Shown here: positions 9,949-20,720 of the stretch, piece after piece | Layout: every line of letters starts with the position of its first letter | Numbering within the stretch: position 1 is the stretch's first letter | NCBI GenBank assembly: GCA_029931535.1 | Contig: JAQPZY010001692.1 | Span: 1,341,001-1,405,000, forward strand | Direction: 5' to 3' | DNA from: Margaritifera margaritifera | Taxonomy: Eukaryota > Mollusca > Bivalvia > Unionida > Margaritiferidae | DNA length: 64,000 bases | Notes under the pieces: generated by a model | Told to the model about the DNA's origin: nothing | The model's database searches: none | The model's input: the letters and a program-made list of their open reading frames with translations, nothing else | Translations under genes and position numbers: made by a program

Positions 9949-10390
9949 AGCTCATGGGCAGCATGTTCGTACCAATAACAAACAAAGCTCATGGGCAGCA
10001 TGTTCGTACCAATAACAAACAAAGCTCATGGGCAGCATGTTCGTACCAATAACAAACAAAGCTCATGGGCAGCATGTTCGTATCAATAACAAAGAAAGCT
10101 CAAGGGCAGCATGTTCGTATCAATAACAAAGAAAGCTCAAAGGCAGCATGTTCGTATCAATAACAAACAAAGCTCATGGGCAGCATGTTTGTACCAATAA
10201 CAAACAAAGATCATGGGCAGCATGTTCGTACCAATAACAAACAAAGCTCATGGGCAGCATGTTCGTATCAATAACAAAGAAAGCTCAAGGGCAGCATGTT
10301 CGTATCAATAACAAAGAAAGCTCAAAGGCAGCATGTTCGTATCAATAACAAACAAAGCTCATGGGCAGCATGTTCGTATCAATAATAAAA
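9949..10390 (+). repeat. 37-bp minisatellite, about 12 units, with higher-order pattern
   Basis: Unit contains GGGCAGCATGTTCGTACC and AATAACAAACAAAGCTCA. Variant units (CAAGGGCAG, CAAAGGCAG) recur in the same order five units apart (10,081-10,170 and 10,266-10,350), giving a higher-order repeat of about 185 bp. Confidence 0.9.
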
Positions 10391-10435
10391 AGCTTCATGT
10401 TTGCACATGAAATAAACGATTTCATTTTTGTTACG

Positions 10436-10985
10436 TGCCGAACTTGTTTGTTTTGGATACAGTGTAATCATTGCGTTCTATAAACTGGGCGCTGCAAAAG
10501 TTAGCATGTTAGCAAATATAAGATGTGCACTTAAAGTCAAGTCTAGATCAAGATTTTCATGTCAAAACAGCGGATACTCAAAAAATCTGTACGCTTGTTA
10601 GATCATCAAATTCTTAGTGAACCTTGGAATAAGTTTGGGACATAATTATCAACGAAAGGTATCTGAACGCTCTAAAAAGACAGAAATTGAACAAACCTGA
10701 AGACAGAAAGTATTTTGTGACAAGACTCTTCTGCGAGCATGTTATAAGTCTTAACATACACTCATGCAGTTTCAATAATATATAAACATGTATGTGGGTA
10801 TAGTGTGTGTAAGCACTCCTACTCATCGCTGAAATTCACTACTTTGATATAAAGGTACACCAATATTACGCAGATCTTGTTTGTTTTTTTATACAGTGTA
10901 ATCATCGCGTTCTATAAACTGGGTGCTGCAAAAGTTCAGAGATTGGCAAATACAGAATGTGAACTTAAAGTCAGGTCATGGATAC
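10436..10985 (+). repeat. Direct repeat pair of about 110 bp
   Basis: 10,440-10,550 and 10,876-10,985 share ATACAGTGTAATCAT, CGTTCTATAAACTGGG and GCTGCAAAAGTT in the same order. Both copies follow a CTTGTTTGTTTT tract. Origin not recognised. Confidence 0.75.
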
Positions 10986-11689
10986 AGCATGTTAAAAGCT
11001 GCGGTAGAGAAAGAATATTTTATCTTATTCCGTGAATGGATATAATTTACAAAATCCGCAGATCGTGTATGAAATTCAGGGAACTATTTAGAGATGATTG
11101 CGTTTTTTTTTAAAACGGCAGAAACTAAATTGAGTGGCTTCGAGGTATTCATAATACGTACAATGTCATACTAGCCGTGGTTATATCATATGGCAAGTTA
11201 TTTTATTTATACCCCTCGTAAAAATCATTTCTTGAATATATTTCTTGAATAAATTATCAGTTTTTTGACTGCGACCGTAGTATTCTATTAGTCTTTAGAT
11301 GTGCATTATAAGAAAACTTTTCATACCGATTACCTCAGAAATGATTTCTGACGTCAGTCATTTTTGGTAATCAGATGACTTCAGAAATTTTTTGCACAGA
11401 TTCCCCTTTGAAATTAATCAGTGGTCATGCGTAATTATAAATTTAATACATGAAGATTTGAATATTTCTCTTTATATCATTAGATGTTCTTTAATAATTT
11501 TAGACTACGCGATCGTAGGATACAAAACTTATAGACAAAAATGTATTCTTATTCAAATACTTTTACAATGTCACGCAGATGTTAAGAAAAACGAAGGTAA
11601 TTTACATTTTTTCCTAAAGGCGGCGTTCTGATTACTTAGGATTCCACCATGCACATTTATGTAAACATGAATGTATCCCTGCTTTATTT

Positions 11690-11862
11690 CCGTGACCATC
11701 ATACCACCTCTGCTTGCAATAAGTGCAATAAATGCATTCAAAAACCTTTTATTTCATCACTGTCGAAATTGTAGTTTGACTCCAGGAGGACGTGAAAAGA
11801 TATTCAGTGGCTCTCGTACTATTTCTGATTTGCCAAGCGGAATGTATGCCCTATCGACGTAG
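11690..11862 (+). pseudogene. PolB fragment of element 3
   Basis: One frame reads HHCRNCS..PGGREKIFSGS, matching the HCPHCSR.PGGREKIF region just after ExoI in the PolB genes of elements 1 and 2. Just upstream another frame gives Cys-rich similarity to the CxxCIQ segment. Frames shift and no full motif set remains. It is a short relic, recognised only by comparison with the other two elements. Confidence 0.72.
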
Positions 11863-12029
11863 CAAAATTAGGGACGTAGGTGGATTTAGACCATTTTCGT
11901 TGTCTTACTAAAAAAAAGAGACGTTCTTATTTAGAAATTATAGAAATTGAACAATATCACCATGCAGTACAAAACTAAGTTCTTAATCATATGATATCCT
12001 ATATTTATATATTTACATATGATAAACCC

Positions 12030-12390
12030 ATATTCCTTCCAGTTAGAGGGCAGGCAAGCTCACATTTGTCGTCAAACACATCTGGCATGCTACAGTGTTA
12101 CATTTCCAGCCAGGACAGACTCGTCATATGAAACCTATCAAGTAATATTCATTTCAGTTAAAGGGCAAACAAACTCACATTTTCCGTCAAACATACATAA
12201 CATGTTACAATATTACAAACAGACTCATCCTGTGAAAAAACTGTGAACCAATGAACACTTTTAAAAACGATTTCCCCTATACATTTCAAGACGGCTGTCT
12301 AATGTTAAATCTCCGTTCGACTCTTCAAACTTTTTTATCCTGTTTATCATGGAAGTCCCATTTGGGTCTCAAGTGGCCCACTATACTACT
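12030..12390 (-). repeat. Right TIR of element 3
   Basis: Reverse complement of 7907-8265. Its outer end has the Polinton-like AGTAGTATAGTGGG terminus, while the left arm has lost the first bases. Confidence 0.8.
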
Positions 12391-12396
12391 TCTGTT

Positions 12397-14096
12397 CAAA
12401 TAAATATTCTTAAGATAAAATAAGAGGAAAATATTTCTTATACAGATAGATACTAGCATTATATGTGTCACGAGTAATATTTCTTTGCAGAAAATTTACT
12501 TTTATGGTATGTTATTTTATATTAATGTTTTTTTTTGTTTGTTTGTTTGTTTGTTTGGTTTTTTTTGTTTGTTTTTTTTTGGGTTGTTGTTGTTTTGTTT
12601 TGTTTTGTTTTTTGTTTGTTTGTTGTTGTTGTTTGTTTGCCCACAAATCTTGGAAACCTTCGGAGTTGCGATTATGCCCACCAAACCTCCCTTTGGTACT
12701 TGCGTGTAACGGTGATTACAAATAATAAATTAGAGGTGACAAATTCACGTACTGTAACCCTTCTGTTTATAGTCAATCGACAATATGACTGAGACAGGTT
12801 ACTGAGGGGTAAAAGCATTCCAAATCGTCAAGATTTAGTAACCTTGGCAAGATATAGTAATCTTGCGTTCTTCTCACATTCACTATTCTAAAAATGTGGA
12901 AAGTGCAACTGGACACATCGTGCATTATAAATGTTTGTTCTATTTGATATTGATGACCATTAAAATAAAGAGTTTTGATTTTCCGTTGATTCATGAAACG
13001 ATTCTGAAACTTTCGCCGGTTTTTATAAACAAAGGAGATTCAAACGCATAATTATTCCTAAAATCAACACCTGGTAAATTTTGACAAAGTATTTTAGCTG
13101 GAAGAAATACAACAAACGAAAAAGATTATCGATAACAAGAGTGTCATATTTGTGAACTGTATAAGCTCAAACTTCACTGAAAGACCTTCAGTTATCGCTA
13201 CTTTGTGAATTATGCACGTGGGGCAATTCTTTGAAAATATATATCAGTCGCCACCTTTTTTTAAATGAATAAACTTCATGAAACGTTCAGAGTATTTTCT
13301 ATAAATCCTGCCTCTGGCAGGTCATGAAAGACGTAGAGTGATCAGTCAAAACTCAACGCCAATAAAACCTAAAAAGTTTGTATTTTTAGAGCTGTAGCTG
13401 TAGTTCAGTAAGCATCATCTTCTGTTGGTGCCGGCAGTGGGAAAAGTTACTCAAATCCAGGAAGCTGGTAGTATCCTACACTAAGATCCCAGATCTTCTG
13501 CTCTAACTCCTTGCTCGTAGATCCTTCTGATGATTGCGCTATCTTGAAGTCTCGTAAAAACTTTTCTCTGATAAATACAAGTAGGAAACAAATGTATTAA
13601 ATGAACATTATAACGCCAAAATGTAACAATACCAACTCTAAGTACTGACCATGCGATGACTTTACCAAAATGCATCATCGGTACAGTAACTAGCTATGGA
13701 TTACCAAAGGGGCGGATTAACACATAGGCTAATAAGGCCACAGCCTTAGGCCCTCTATTCCATATTTTTGCAATATGTAATACATACTTAGGCCCTTCCC
13801 TCTATTAGCCTTAGGTCCCTCATAATCTTAACCAGGCCCTGATTGCCGTATAACGTCCTGTTATCAGCTTTTGTATCCAGATCAAACTCGACATCGTCGG
13901 ATCATGTTTATTTGGTATTCGGATGCTGTCGCTCATAGGAAACGAAAGTCATGAGATAAACGTGTAAAGCAGCCTTCAACGGAACTATTGATCAAAAATC
14001 CTTACCAGTTCCATCATTACAATGTCTTCAAGAAAAAAGTCAATCGGGACAGCCAGACGTTCTGTATCGAAATTAACTTTATCCAGAATAATTAAT
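12397..14096. other. Interval between elements 3 and 2, nothing recognised
   Basis: AT-rich, with a T/G homopolymer-rich tract at 12,525-12,645 (stacked TTTG and TTG runs). Open frames there are low-complexity artefacts. I see no gene. Confidence 0.5.
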
Positions 14097-14102
14097 TGCG
14101 AT
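14097..14102. repeat. Target-site duplication of element 2, left
   Basis: TGCGAT, identical to 31230-31235. A 6-bp duplication is the known signature of Polinton integrase. Confidence 0.93.
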
Positions 14103-14555
14103 AGTAGTATATGGGGGGTAAATAGCCCGGTGGGGGCACTACGGCCCGGTCTGGGGTACTATGGTCCGGTATGGGGGCACTATGGTCCGGTATGGGGTCA
14201 CTATGGCCCGGTCTGGGGCACTATGGCCCGGTAGGGGCACTTGGGCTCTGGCCCGATATGGGGTCACTCTGGACCAGTAACGGGAAAGGAACATGGAGTT
14301 AAAAAAGGTTTATAGGGGTCAAAAGGGTTTATGGGACAGAAGTATTTTAGAGGGATAGAATATATACATACACCTAACACACAAACACAAAACATAGAAA
14401 TACTTAGATTGGCAAATGAGATTTCTTTTCGTGGCAATTGGGTGGCCCTGAAAAGGGCGTTGGTTTATTTGGTGAACTAAGTTAACACAGATGGCACCTC
14501 ATGGAGGGTCTTCTTCTTCTTAAGGTTCTACAGACTTCAGGTCCGTAGTGGAAGA
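14103..14555 (+). repeat. Left TIR of element 2
   Basis: Starts AGTAGTATATGGGG and continues with G-run units of about 15-20 bp (CCCGGTNTGGGGNCACTATGG), then a unique part that includes the end of the small basic gene and its stem-loop. Pairs with 30796-31229. Confidence 0.92.
14444..14459 (-). terminator. Histone-type stem-loop in left TIR of element 2
   Basis: Minus-strand CGCCCT-TTTC-AGGGCC. The outer base pair is lost, leaving 5 bp. It is followed by ACCCA and ACGAAAAGAAATC and lies 22 nt after the stop of the small basic gene. Confidence 0.65.
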
Positions 14556-14715
14556 CCCGCTTCAGGCAGCCTTGTCTTTCGATATAAATCCGTCTTTTTC
14601 ACACCTCAGTAGTGGTGATCTTCGTGACTGCCCATGATGCTTTGACATACATCGGGAAGTCTTGGTTAAACAACATCCCCGATACGATGGAGGATGACTC
14701 TACAGAGGTATACAT
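14482..14715 (-). pseudogene. Small basic-tailed protein, frameshifted (element 2)
   Basis: Homologue of the 78-residue protein of element 1 (4732-4968). ATG at 14715 opens a frame that shares the SGMLFN and MYVKASWA segment and stops at about 14600. The basic tail, ending SMRCHLC, continues in a different frame to a stop at 14482-14484. At least one frameshift therefore separates the halves. The 3' part lies within the TIR, and its second copy is at about 30812-30874. Confidence 0.7.
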
Positions 14716-14944
14716 CTTTCTTGAGTTGTCTTGAGAACCGGTGAAGCTCTGTGACAAAAGCGGTGGTATATATAGCCTAAGAGCGGATCGAAACGGATCG
14801 AAATGAACCACCAATCCAATAGCGCGTTACAACAGGGTAGGTCTCTCTTCCAATAGGAAGAGAGCGGGGGGGGGGTGACGTCATCTTTAGTATATAGGCG
14901 TCACAGCTTTCGTAGGGTTTTACCTTTGCCGACATAATTTGAGT
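14716..14944. promoter_or_regulatory. Bidirectional promoter with CRE site (element 2)
   Basis: TGACGTCA at 14876-14883 with TATATA at 14891-14896 drives the plus-strand coiled-coil gene. A TATATATA box at about 14766-14773 and ATTGG/CCAAT sites serve the minus-strand small gene. Same architecture as 4493-4731. Confidence 0.6.
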
Positions 14945-15574
14945 ATGTCTGATACCACGAAGACCGTGTATTGGGGTGAGCCTGCGACGGAAAGTTATGT
15001 TCGGAGTGAGAGTGCGACGACAGCAGCGAATGCAGTGGTAAACTTTCAACCAGAAGATTTTAATTTAGATTTTGTGGATTTTCTGTCATCGCAAGAATTT
15101 TTGCCTGAAACAACTACCGCTGTTGTACCACCACCATCTTTTCTGTGATCGATGATTTTAAAAAGAGGCAAAAAGAAGAATTGGAATTTTTTTTACATCG
15201 TCAGAGAGAAGCAGAAGAAGCCTTTTTTCAGCAAGAAGAGGAAAGAAGTAAGCAAGAAGAAGAAATAAGAAAGTTAGAAGAGGAGAAGTCTGAAGGACAG
15301 AAGGAAGGGAGTGATGAAAACAAAACGGTGAGTTTGTTACAAGACATTTTAGCTGAGTTAAAGAATCTGAGAAACATGTATCAGATTTCTTTAACACAAC
15401 CCAAGAGAAAGAGACCTTCACGGGCGAAACATTCTAAACCCATCACTACTACTACCACCACCACCACCATTCACTACTACTACTACTACCACCAAAGCAG
15501 CAGCAGCAGGAGGAATAGAACTTGGCCGTGGAAAGGGATTGAGACAGTTAAAGCTCATCATGTTCTGTCCATAA
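14945..15574 (+). pseudogene. Coiled-coil basic-tailed accessory protein, frameshifted (element 2)
   Basis: Homologue of 3848-4492 in element 1. ATG 14945 opens a frame with the conserved W-x-(D/E)PAT start and an acidic FNLDFVDF stretch, ending in a stop at 15146-15148. The DDFK coiled-coil continues in a second frame from about 15145, with Glu/Lys/Gln-rich heptads and a KRKRPSRAK basic motif. The conserved GRGKGLRQLKLI end is in a third frame, with its stop at 15572-15574. Two frameshifts are needed, so it is a pseudogene unless spliced. A (CTACCA)n tract near 15,450-15,490 is a likely slippage site. Confidence 0.72.
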
Positions 15575-15604
15575 GTTTGTTTTTAAAAAAACAAACACCC
15601 CAAC

Positions 15605-15620
15605 GGTCCTTTTCAGGGTC
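15605..15620 (+). terminator. Histone-type stem-loop after coiled-coil gene (element 2)
   Basis: GGTCCT-TTTC-AGGGTC, 6-bp stem with two G-U pairs, preceded by CCAAC, followed by ACCTA and TTAGAAAAGAAATAAT. 30 nt after the stop at 15574. Confidence 0.72.
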
Positions 15621-15836
15621 ACCTACATTTCTTAGAAAAGAAATAATCAAATTTGCCAACAAATCAAGTAAAACTTTAAACCCCATCTTTTGTTTGTGTA
15701 AGAGTGAGTGAGTCCATACTCTAAAAAAACAAAACCAAAAGACACTGTGGTATATTCTCTTAAAAAAAAATCACAATGAACATTTCATAACACAACACTC
15801 GTCGTTCACTGTCTGTCTGTCTTTTCTTCACAGGGA

Positions 15837-16235
15837 TCAATGGTTCTTCCTCTTCTTCTTCACTGTCTTACAGTCGTCTGGCTTTCTTGCATTTCTTAAC
15901 CACGGAGATGAGTTCTTCTTCTTCTGGGGCTGAAGATCCCTCTGCTTCCTCTCTCTCTCTTGTTGGTTATCTTGTTTCTTAGGGCACTCTGAAGACCAAT
16001 GTCCTTTTTCTTGACAATGATAACAGGTATCTTTCCCTTTGTCTCTCTTTTCTTTTCCTTGGTTTTGACGTTGTGGACATTCTGGAGCCCAATGTCCTTT
16101 CTCTTGGCAGATATAGCAAGTATCTTGACTTTTATCTCGAGAGGAGTAGTCCTTAGTCTTATTGAAAGTGGTATACTTTCGAAGGACTCTGCAAATTTCT
16201 GACCAGAAAGGCAATCTGTCTTCTTTATTCTTCCA
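15837..16235 (-). pseudogene. CCHC zinc-knuckle protein, broken (element 2)
   Basis: Homologue of 3034-3555. The ATG at 16235 is followed after three codons by an in-frame TAA, and a frameshift separates the N-terminus from the rest. The two knuckles remain intact in the downstream frame (CYICQEKGHWAPEC and CYHCQEKGHWSSEC, about 16,110-16,000). The Glu-rich tail is shorter than in element 1 and ends at 15837. Divergent from PolB, and no stem-loop follows. Confidence 0.8.
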
Positions 16236-16349
16236 TTTTCACTGTTTGAAAGTTGAATAACGAATAGTGATTCTGAGGGTAGGAAGGTCTCTCTATATAT
16301 AGGGAGAGAGCCTGTGTCAAACTCAATCAGATTCAAGTGAGACATCAAG
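16236..16349. promoter_or_regulatory. Divergent promoter of zinc-knuckle and PolB genes (element 2)
   Basis: TATATATA at 16293-16300 lies about 55 bp before the PolB ATG at 16350, within GA/CT-rich sequence, as in element 1. Confidence 0.55.
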
Positions 16350-19300
16350 ATGAAAAGATCACGCACTTTCAGTGAGAAAACAGAAGAAGAAACGAAGAAG
16401 CCACGACGGAGACTTTCTGCACCGCCTCAAACGCCGCTAGCTGAAGTGCTAGCTCAAGTCCATGCCAGCGAGTTCGAAGAGGAGATGAGTGAGTCTGAAG
16501 CCACACCTTCCACCAAACCAAGAGAATTCACAACCTCTAACCAAGAAAGTCCTTCCGTGGCTCCCAAAAATTACTATCGCATTCGAGAGACACAAAAAAT
16601 GACATCTAGAAAATTTAGAACCACGGCTTACACTTACACCGTCAACTTTACAAACTTCAAATCTGAAGTGCCTCCCGAGAAAGCCGCAGGGTTTATTACG
16701 GACTTGTGGGATTCCTTGTTACAGACCTTGAAACAACAATGTCTAGCCAAAGAGGACGATAGGTTGAGACTTTCCATCCATCACGACAGTTTGAATTCTC
16801 CTGTCTGGATCGAGTTCAGCACCCCGGCAGAATTAACACCGTCAGGACAAGATGTGCTTGGCCCGTGCCATCGTGGTGGGACGAACGTATGCCGACAAGA
16901 ACGAGACCGCAGAATGGAAAAGAGCATGGAAGAGAATTCGACGATTTTTCAGAGTTCAAAAACGAAAAGAAGCAGAACTCCTGTTACAACAAGCAGGTAT
17001 ACCAAAAAACACCGTGTGTGGCATTGCTGTTTCGAGGACTCGATTTCCCGGAGGGAAAATACATTCACGTGTATTATCATCAAGAACATTTCGATGCCAT
17101 CACCAGTATCACATCATTTCTTGGATACTCTTACTAATGCGAGAAATGCGACCAAGGATTTAACAGTCGGGAGCGACACATTCATTGCGGATAGAGATGT
17201 CGGGGCTGTTTAGCTTCCACGCCATGCCTTCCTGAAAAACACGTGCATTGTTTGACGTGTCGACGAACTTTTGTCAGTCCCTCTTGTTACGAACAACATC
17301 GCAGGTCACAAGCTCACCAGCAGTAAATGGCTTGTGATTTATTGAAATTGTGCTCCAAGTGTGGACACCTGATTCGAACCAACGACCCCAAGTCACACAC
17401 TTGTGCTGGAAAGAAAAGATGCCACATTTGCGACCAAATCGTGGATTATGATCATCAATGTTTCATTCAAAAATATGACAATACACTGGAGAAAGAATTA
17501 AAGGGTGATCACAAGAAGAACAAGACCAAAGTAGATTTCATCTTTTTTTTACTTTAAATGCAAGAGACGAGCATTCACATCCCTAATTTCTGCGTCGCTC
17601 ATCGGGCTTGTGAGAAGTGCATACAAGAACCTATCCATTTTCACTGTCCTCATTGTAGTAGGATTCCAGGAGGACATGAAAAAAAATTTCGTAGCCCCAA
17701 CATTCTAGCAGATTTTGCTCAATGGATTTTAGACCCTACCGACGACACTTGGAGCGAAGAGGACATTCAACGTTACGGAGACTGTCATCGCTATGCTACC
17801 GTCATGGCACACAATTTCTCGGGATACGATGGACAGTTTCTTCTGAAATATTATTCAGAACAATGTACCGAATGCCCCAAAGTCATCATGAACGGAGCCA
17901 AACTTATCTACATGCAAGTAGGACAAGTACAATTCAAAGATTCCATGAGTTATTTGACCATGCCTTTGAGTCGAATGCCTAAAACATTTGGAATGACAGA
18001 AATGGCCAAAGTATATTTTCCCCACTTCTTCAATGCGGAAGCCAATCAACACGTCGTGCTGCCGTATTTGCCTGACGTTCACGATTACGACCCCGACGGA
18101 ATGCACACCGAACACCGAGAAGCCTTTCACGCTTGGTACCAGGCTCACGCTTCAGAACCGTTTGACTTTCAAGAAGAAATGTTAAAGTATTGTCGATTTG
18201 ATGTGGACATTTTGCGCCGTTGCTATGGAAAGTTTAGACAATTATTTCTAGATCACGGAGAAGTCGATCCTTTAAAGGAAGCGTGCACCCTACCCAAAGC
18301 CTGTACCTTAGTGTACACCAAAAAGTTCATGCCCGAGAACGAACTAGCTATCATAGACCCTAACACTTCTCTCTTTGCCATTCGTCAATACTCTGCCAAA
18401 GCATTGCGTTGGTTGCATTACTTGTGCCAAAAAAGAAGACAAATGGATACAACATGCCAGAAACGGAGGGGGAGAAAAGAAAGTGGACAGTCTTTCTGTG
18501 GATGGTTGGGATTTAGAAAACCCTCAGACGGTATACGAATTTCAGAGATGCTTGTTTCACGGATGCCCTACATGTTTTCCTCCACGAGACATGAAAAGTC
18601 CTTTTTCAGACTCCACCATGGAAGAGTTGTAGGAACGCATCTACCAACGCCGCCTGAAGTTAGAAAGTCGAGGATACCATGTAGTAGAAATGTGGGAGCA
18701 GGAGTACGATCGACGTTTCAAAACCAATCCAGAATTTAGACGCATTGCTGAAAGTCACGACGTGGTCGACATCGAACCTTTGGATCCACGCCACAGTTTG
18801 TTTGGAGGACGAACCAATTCCACACGCTTGCTGTACGACGTAGACGAATCTCGAGGAGAAGAAATCAAATACATCGACGTGTGTTCGTTGTATCCTTGGG
18901 TGTGCAAATACAGGAGATTCCCTACCGGACACTCTGAAATCCTGACAGAACACATCGACGTGGAAAACATTCGGCAATACGAAGGATTGATCAAATGCAA
19001 AGTCTTACCCCTGACCCACTTGTACCATACTGTCTTACCCCATCATTGCCATGGAAAACTGATGCAACCAAGATCACGGAGGAAGAACGCGCTTTGACAG
19101 GGACCTGGGTCAGCGCCGAATTGTTTCGCGCTCTGGATCGGGGATACCGCTTGTTGAAAGTGTACGAAATTTGGCACTTTCCTACCACAGCACAATACCA
19201 AAATGACGACGCCTCGAATCCAGGCCTTTTCTCATGCTACGTTAACCAATTTCTCAAACTGAAAAAAGAAGTCAGCGGCTATCCCTGTTGGTGTCGGACG

Positions 19301-20152
19301 CCAGAAGACCAAGTTCAATTCAAAGAACAGTACCGTGCCGTAGAAGGCATCACTTTGAAGAAAAGAACGAAGGAAGGGAGTAGATTGTTTGCCAAAGTAA
19401 TGTTGAATTGCTTGTTGGGAAAAATGGCACAACGCACGATCTTGCCCAAGACGGAATACTTGGCAGATCCCAGTCGCTACTTTCAACTGGTGGACGACAA
19501 AGGAAAACTAGTAAAACACGTAGAAATCATCCGTGAAGGTTTGATCTTGGTCAATTAAGAAGACGAATCCAAGTTTGTACACCCCAACGAGTTTAGCAAT
19601 GTGGTCATTTCAGCCTACGTGACAGCCCATGCTCGCTTGAAATTGTACAATGAGGCTTTAGAAGTGTTGGGAGATCGTGTCCTGTACTTTGACATCGATA
19701 GTTGTATGTACATTCATCGCCCCGGTTGCCCACACCCCACCATCGAAGGAGATCGGTTAGGAGCCTGGACGGACGAGCACCCTCAAGAGACGATCCTCAG
19801 TTTTTCCAACGGTGGCCCTAAAAATTACGGATACCGATACCGAGACAGACAAGGCCAACTTCACACCAAATGCAAAGTCAAAGGATTAACCCTGAACTAT
19901 CGAACCAGCCAAGTGGTGAACTTTGATGTTTTGAAAAATGCTTTGCACTCTGGACAAGCCCAAGACTTTCGAGTGAAAACTTTAGAACCCCACCAAATCG
20001 TCAGTCTCCTTTTAAAAAAAGTTTACCAAATTGTGTACCATAAACGAGTGAGACTTCCAGACTGCACCACTTTGCCTTATGGACATGTCGCTCTTCAGTA
20101 TAAAAAGGGACAACTTCCAGGCCCAACCATTCATTGTGACTCCAAACGTTGA
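16350..20152 (+). pseudogene. Protein-primed DNA polymerase B of element 2 (many breaks)
   Basis: Nearly full-length family B polymerase in several frames. ATG 16350 has the same start context as element 1. The N-terminal frame runs to about 16840, where roughly 170 bp present in element 1 is missing. Further in-frame stops occur near 17135, 17191, 17325 and 17555. The ExoI DxE motif is destroyed at the last of these. ExoII (NFSGYDGQF, about 17812) and ExoIII (YCRFDVDIL, about 18190) remain. Polymerase motif A (DVCSLYP, about 18880), motif B-like KVMLNCLLGKM (about 19400) and motif C (YFDIDS, about 19686) are visible, with frameshifts near 18450 and 19060 and a stop at 19556-19558. The coding region ends at 20150-20152. 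Clearly non-functional. Compared with element 1 it keeps a segment near 18510-18680 that element 1 lacks. Confidence 0.95.
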
Positions 20153-20170
20153 CCGAGTAAGAAGAAGAAG

Positions 20171-20449
20171 ATGATGAATACTCATGTCACCCACCCACCG
20201 AGTGAGGAACTCACTGTGAACTTCGAGTTCAATGCTGAAGTTAGAACACAGACACCGAGCGAAGAACCTAGTGTGAACTCCAAGTGCGATCACGACCTGG
20301 AGTGCGATGCAGTGCCTTGCGACGAGACGGATGCCGTATGCTTTGACATCAGCAATGCCGTGCGTGTGACTTACCGCCACACTAGCCAAAGCGATGCAGG
20401 ACGCCCTTTCTTCTTTATTGGGGATGCTAAGCGTGTACCTACTTGCTGA
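20171..20449 (+). CDS. Accessory ORF upstream of BIR gene
   Basis: 92-codon open frame beginning ATGATGAATACT, acidic, with several Cys near the middle (residues about 40-60). It ends at a TGA (20447-20449) whose A starts the ATG of the BIR gene, so the two overlap by one base. No family recognised. It may be a separate gene or a relic of something larger. Confidence 0.4.
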   Translation: MMNTHVTHPPSEELTVNFEFNAEVRTQTPSEEPSVNSKCDHDLECDAVPCDETDAVCFDISNAVRVTYRHTSQSDAGRPFFFIGDAKRVPTC

Positions 20450-20719
20450 TGCCATCCCTACATGGGCAAAGAATTGACGCTGCCTGTCGCTATTCCGTCT
20501 TTGAAAGTCGACTCCAGACGTTCAAAGATAAGTGGCCTAAATATCTGCAAGGACCTACTTCCAAAGCTTTAGCCAGAGCTGGATTTATCTACTTGGGAGA
20601 ATGCGAATAAGTTCAGTGTTTCAGTTGCGGTGTGGGAGTATAAAGACTCAGCTTACTTGGAGCATGCCAGATGGTCTCCGCGCAGTCAGTACCTGCCTTT
20701 GGTCGGTCCTAAGAAGTAA
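20449..20719 (+). pseudogene. BIR-domain (inhibitor-of-apoptosis type) gene, broken
   Basis: From ATG 20449 the frame shows a BIR core: an R-L-x-T-F start, a WP followed by LARAGF and YLGE, then an in-frame TAA at 20608-20610, then the zinc pair CFSC (Cys codons 20617 and 20626). A frameshift near 20632-20640 moves the remainder, with W and the zinc-ligand His (EHARW, His codon 20663), to another frame ending at 20719. The usual fourth ligand Cys is a Ser codon (20684-20686). BIR proteins bind caspases or other IAP partners and block cell death, and IAP-like genes are known cargo in large animal DNA viruses. This copy has one stop, one frameshift and one missing zinc ligand, so it is dead. 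Confidence 0.8.
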
Positions 20720-20720
20720 C

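Larger units (their letters stand above)
7907..12390. mobile_element. Decayed Polinton (element 3)
   Basis: Imperfect inverted repeats of about 360 bp bound a 4.5-kb stretch. The right arm ends ...CACTATACTACT at 12390, which read inward is AGTAGTATAGTGGG, the same terminus as elements 1 and 2. A PolB fragment lies inside on the plus strand at about 11690-11862, at roughly the distance from the left arm expected from element 2. The rest is unreadable or deleted. No target-site duplication survives that I can see. Calling it a Polinton rests on the terminus plus the PolB scrap. Confidence 0.65.

Noticed and set aside
9949..10390. CRISPR array
   Set aside because: Units are contiguous 37-bp repeats without unique spacers, in a eukaryotic genome.
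12465..12792. Cys/Phe/Val-rich ORFs
   Set aside because: They are translations of a T/G homopolymer-type tract, with three overlapping frames open because of low complexity.
16350..20152. Stop-codon reassignment or programmed frameshifting in element 2
   Set aside because: Stops include TAA, TAG and TGA, and frameshifts and deletions occur too; the copy in element 1 lacks the same stops. Decay is simpler.
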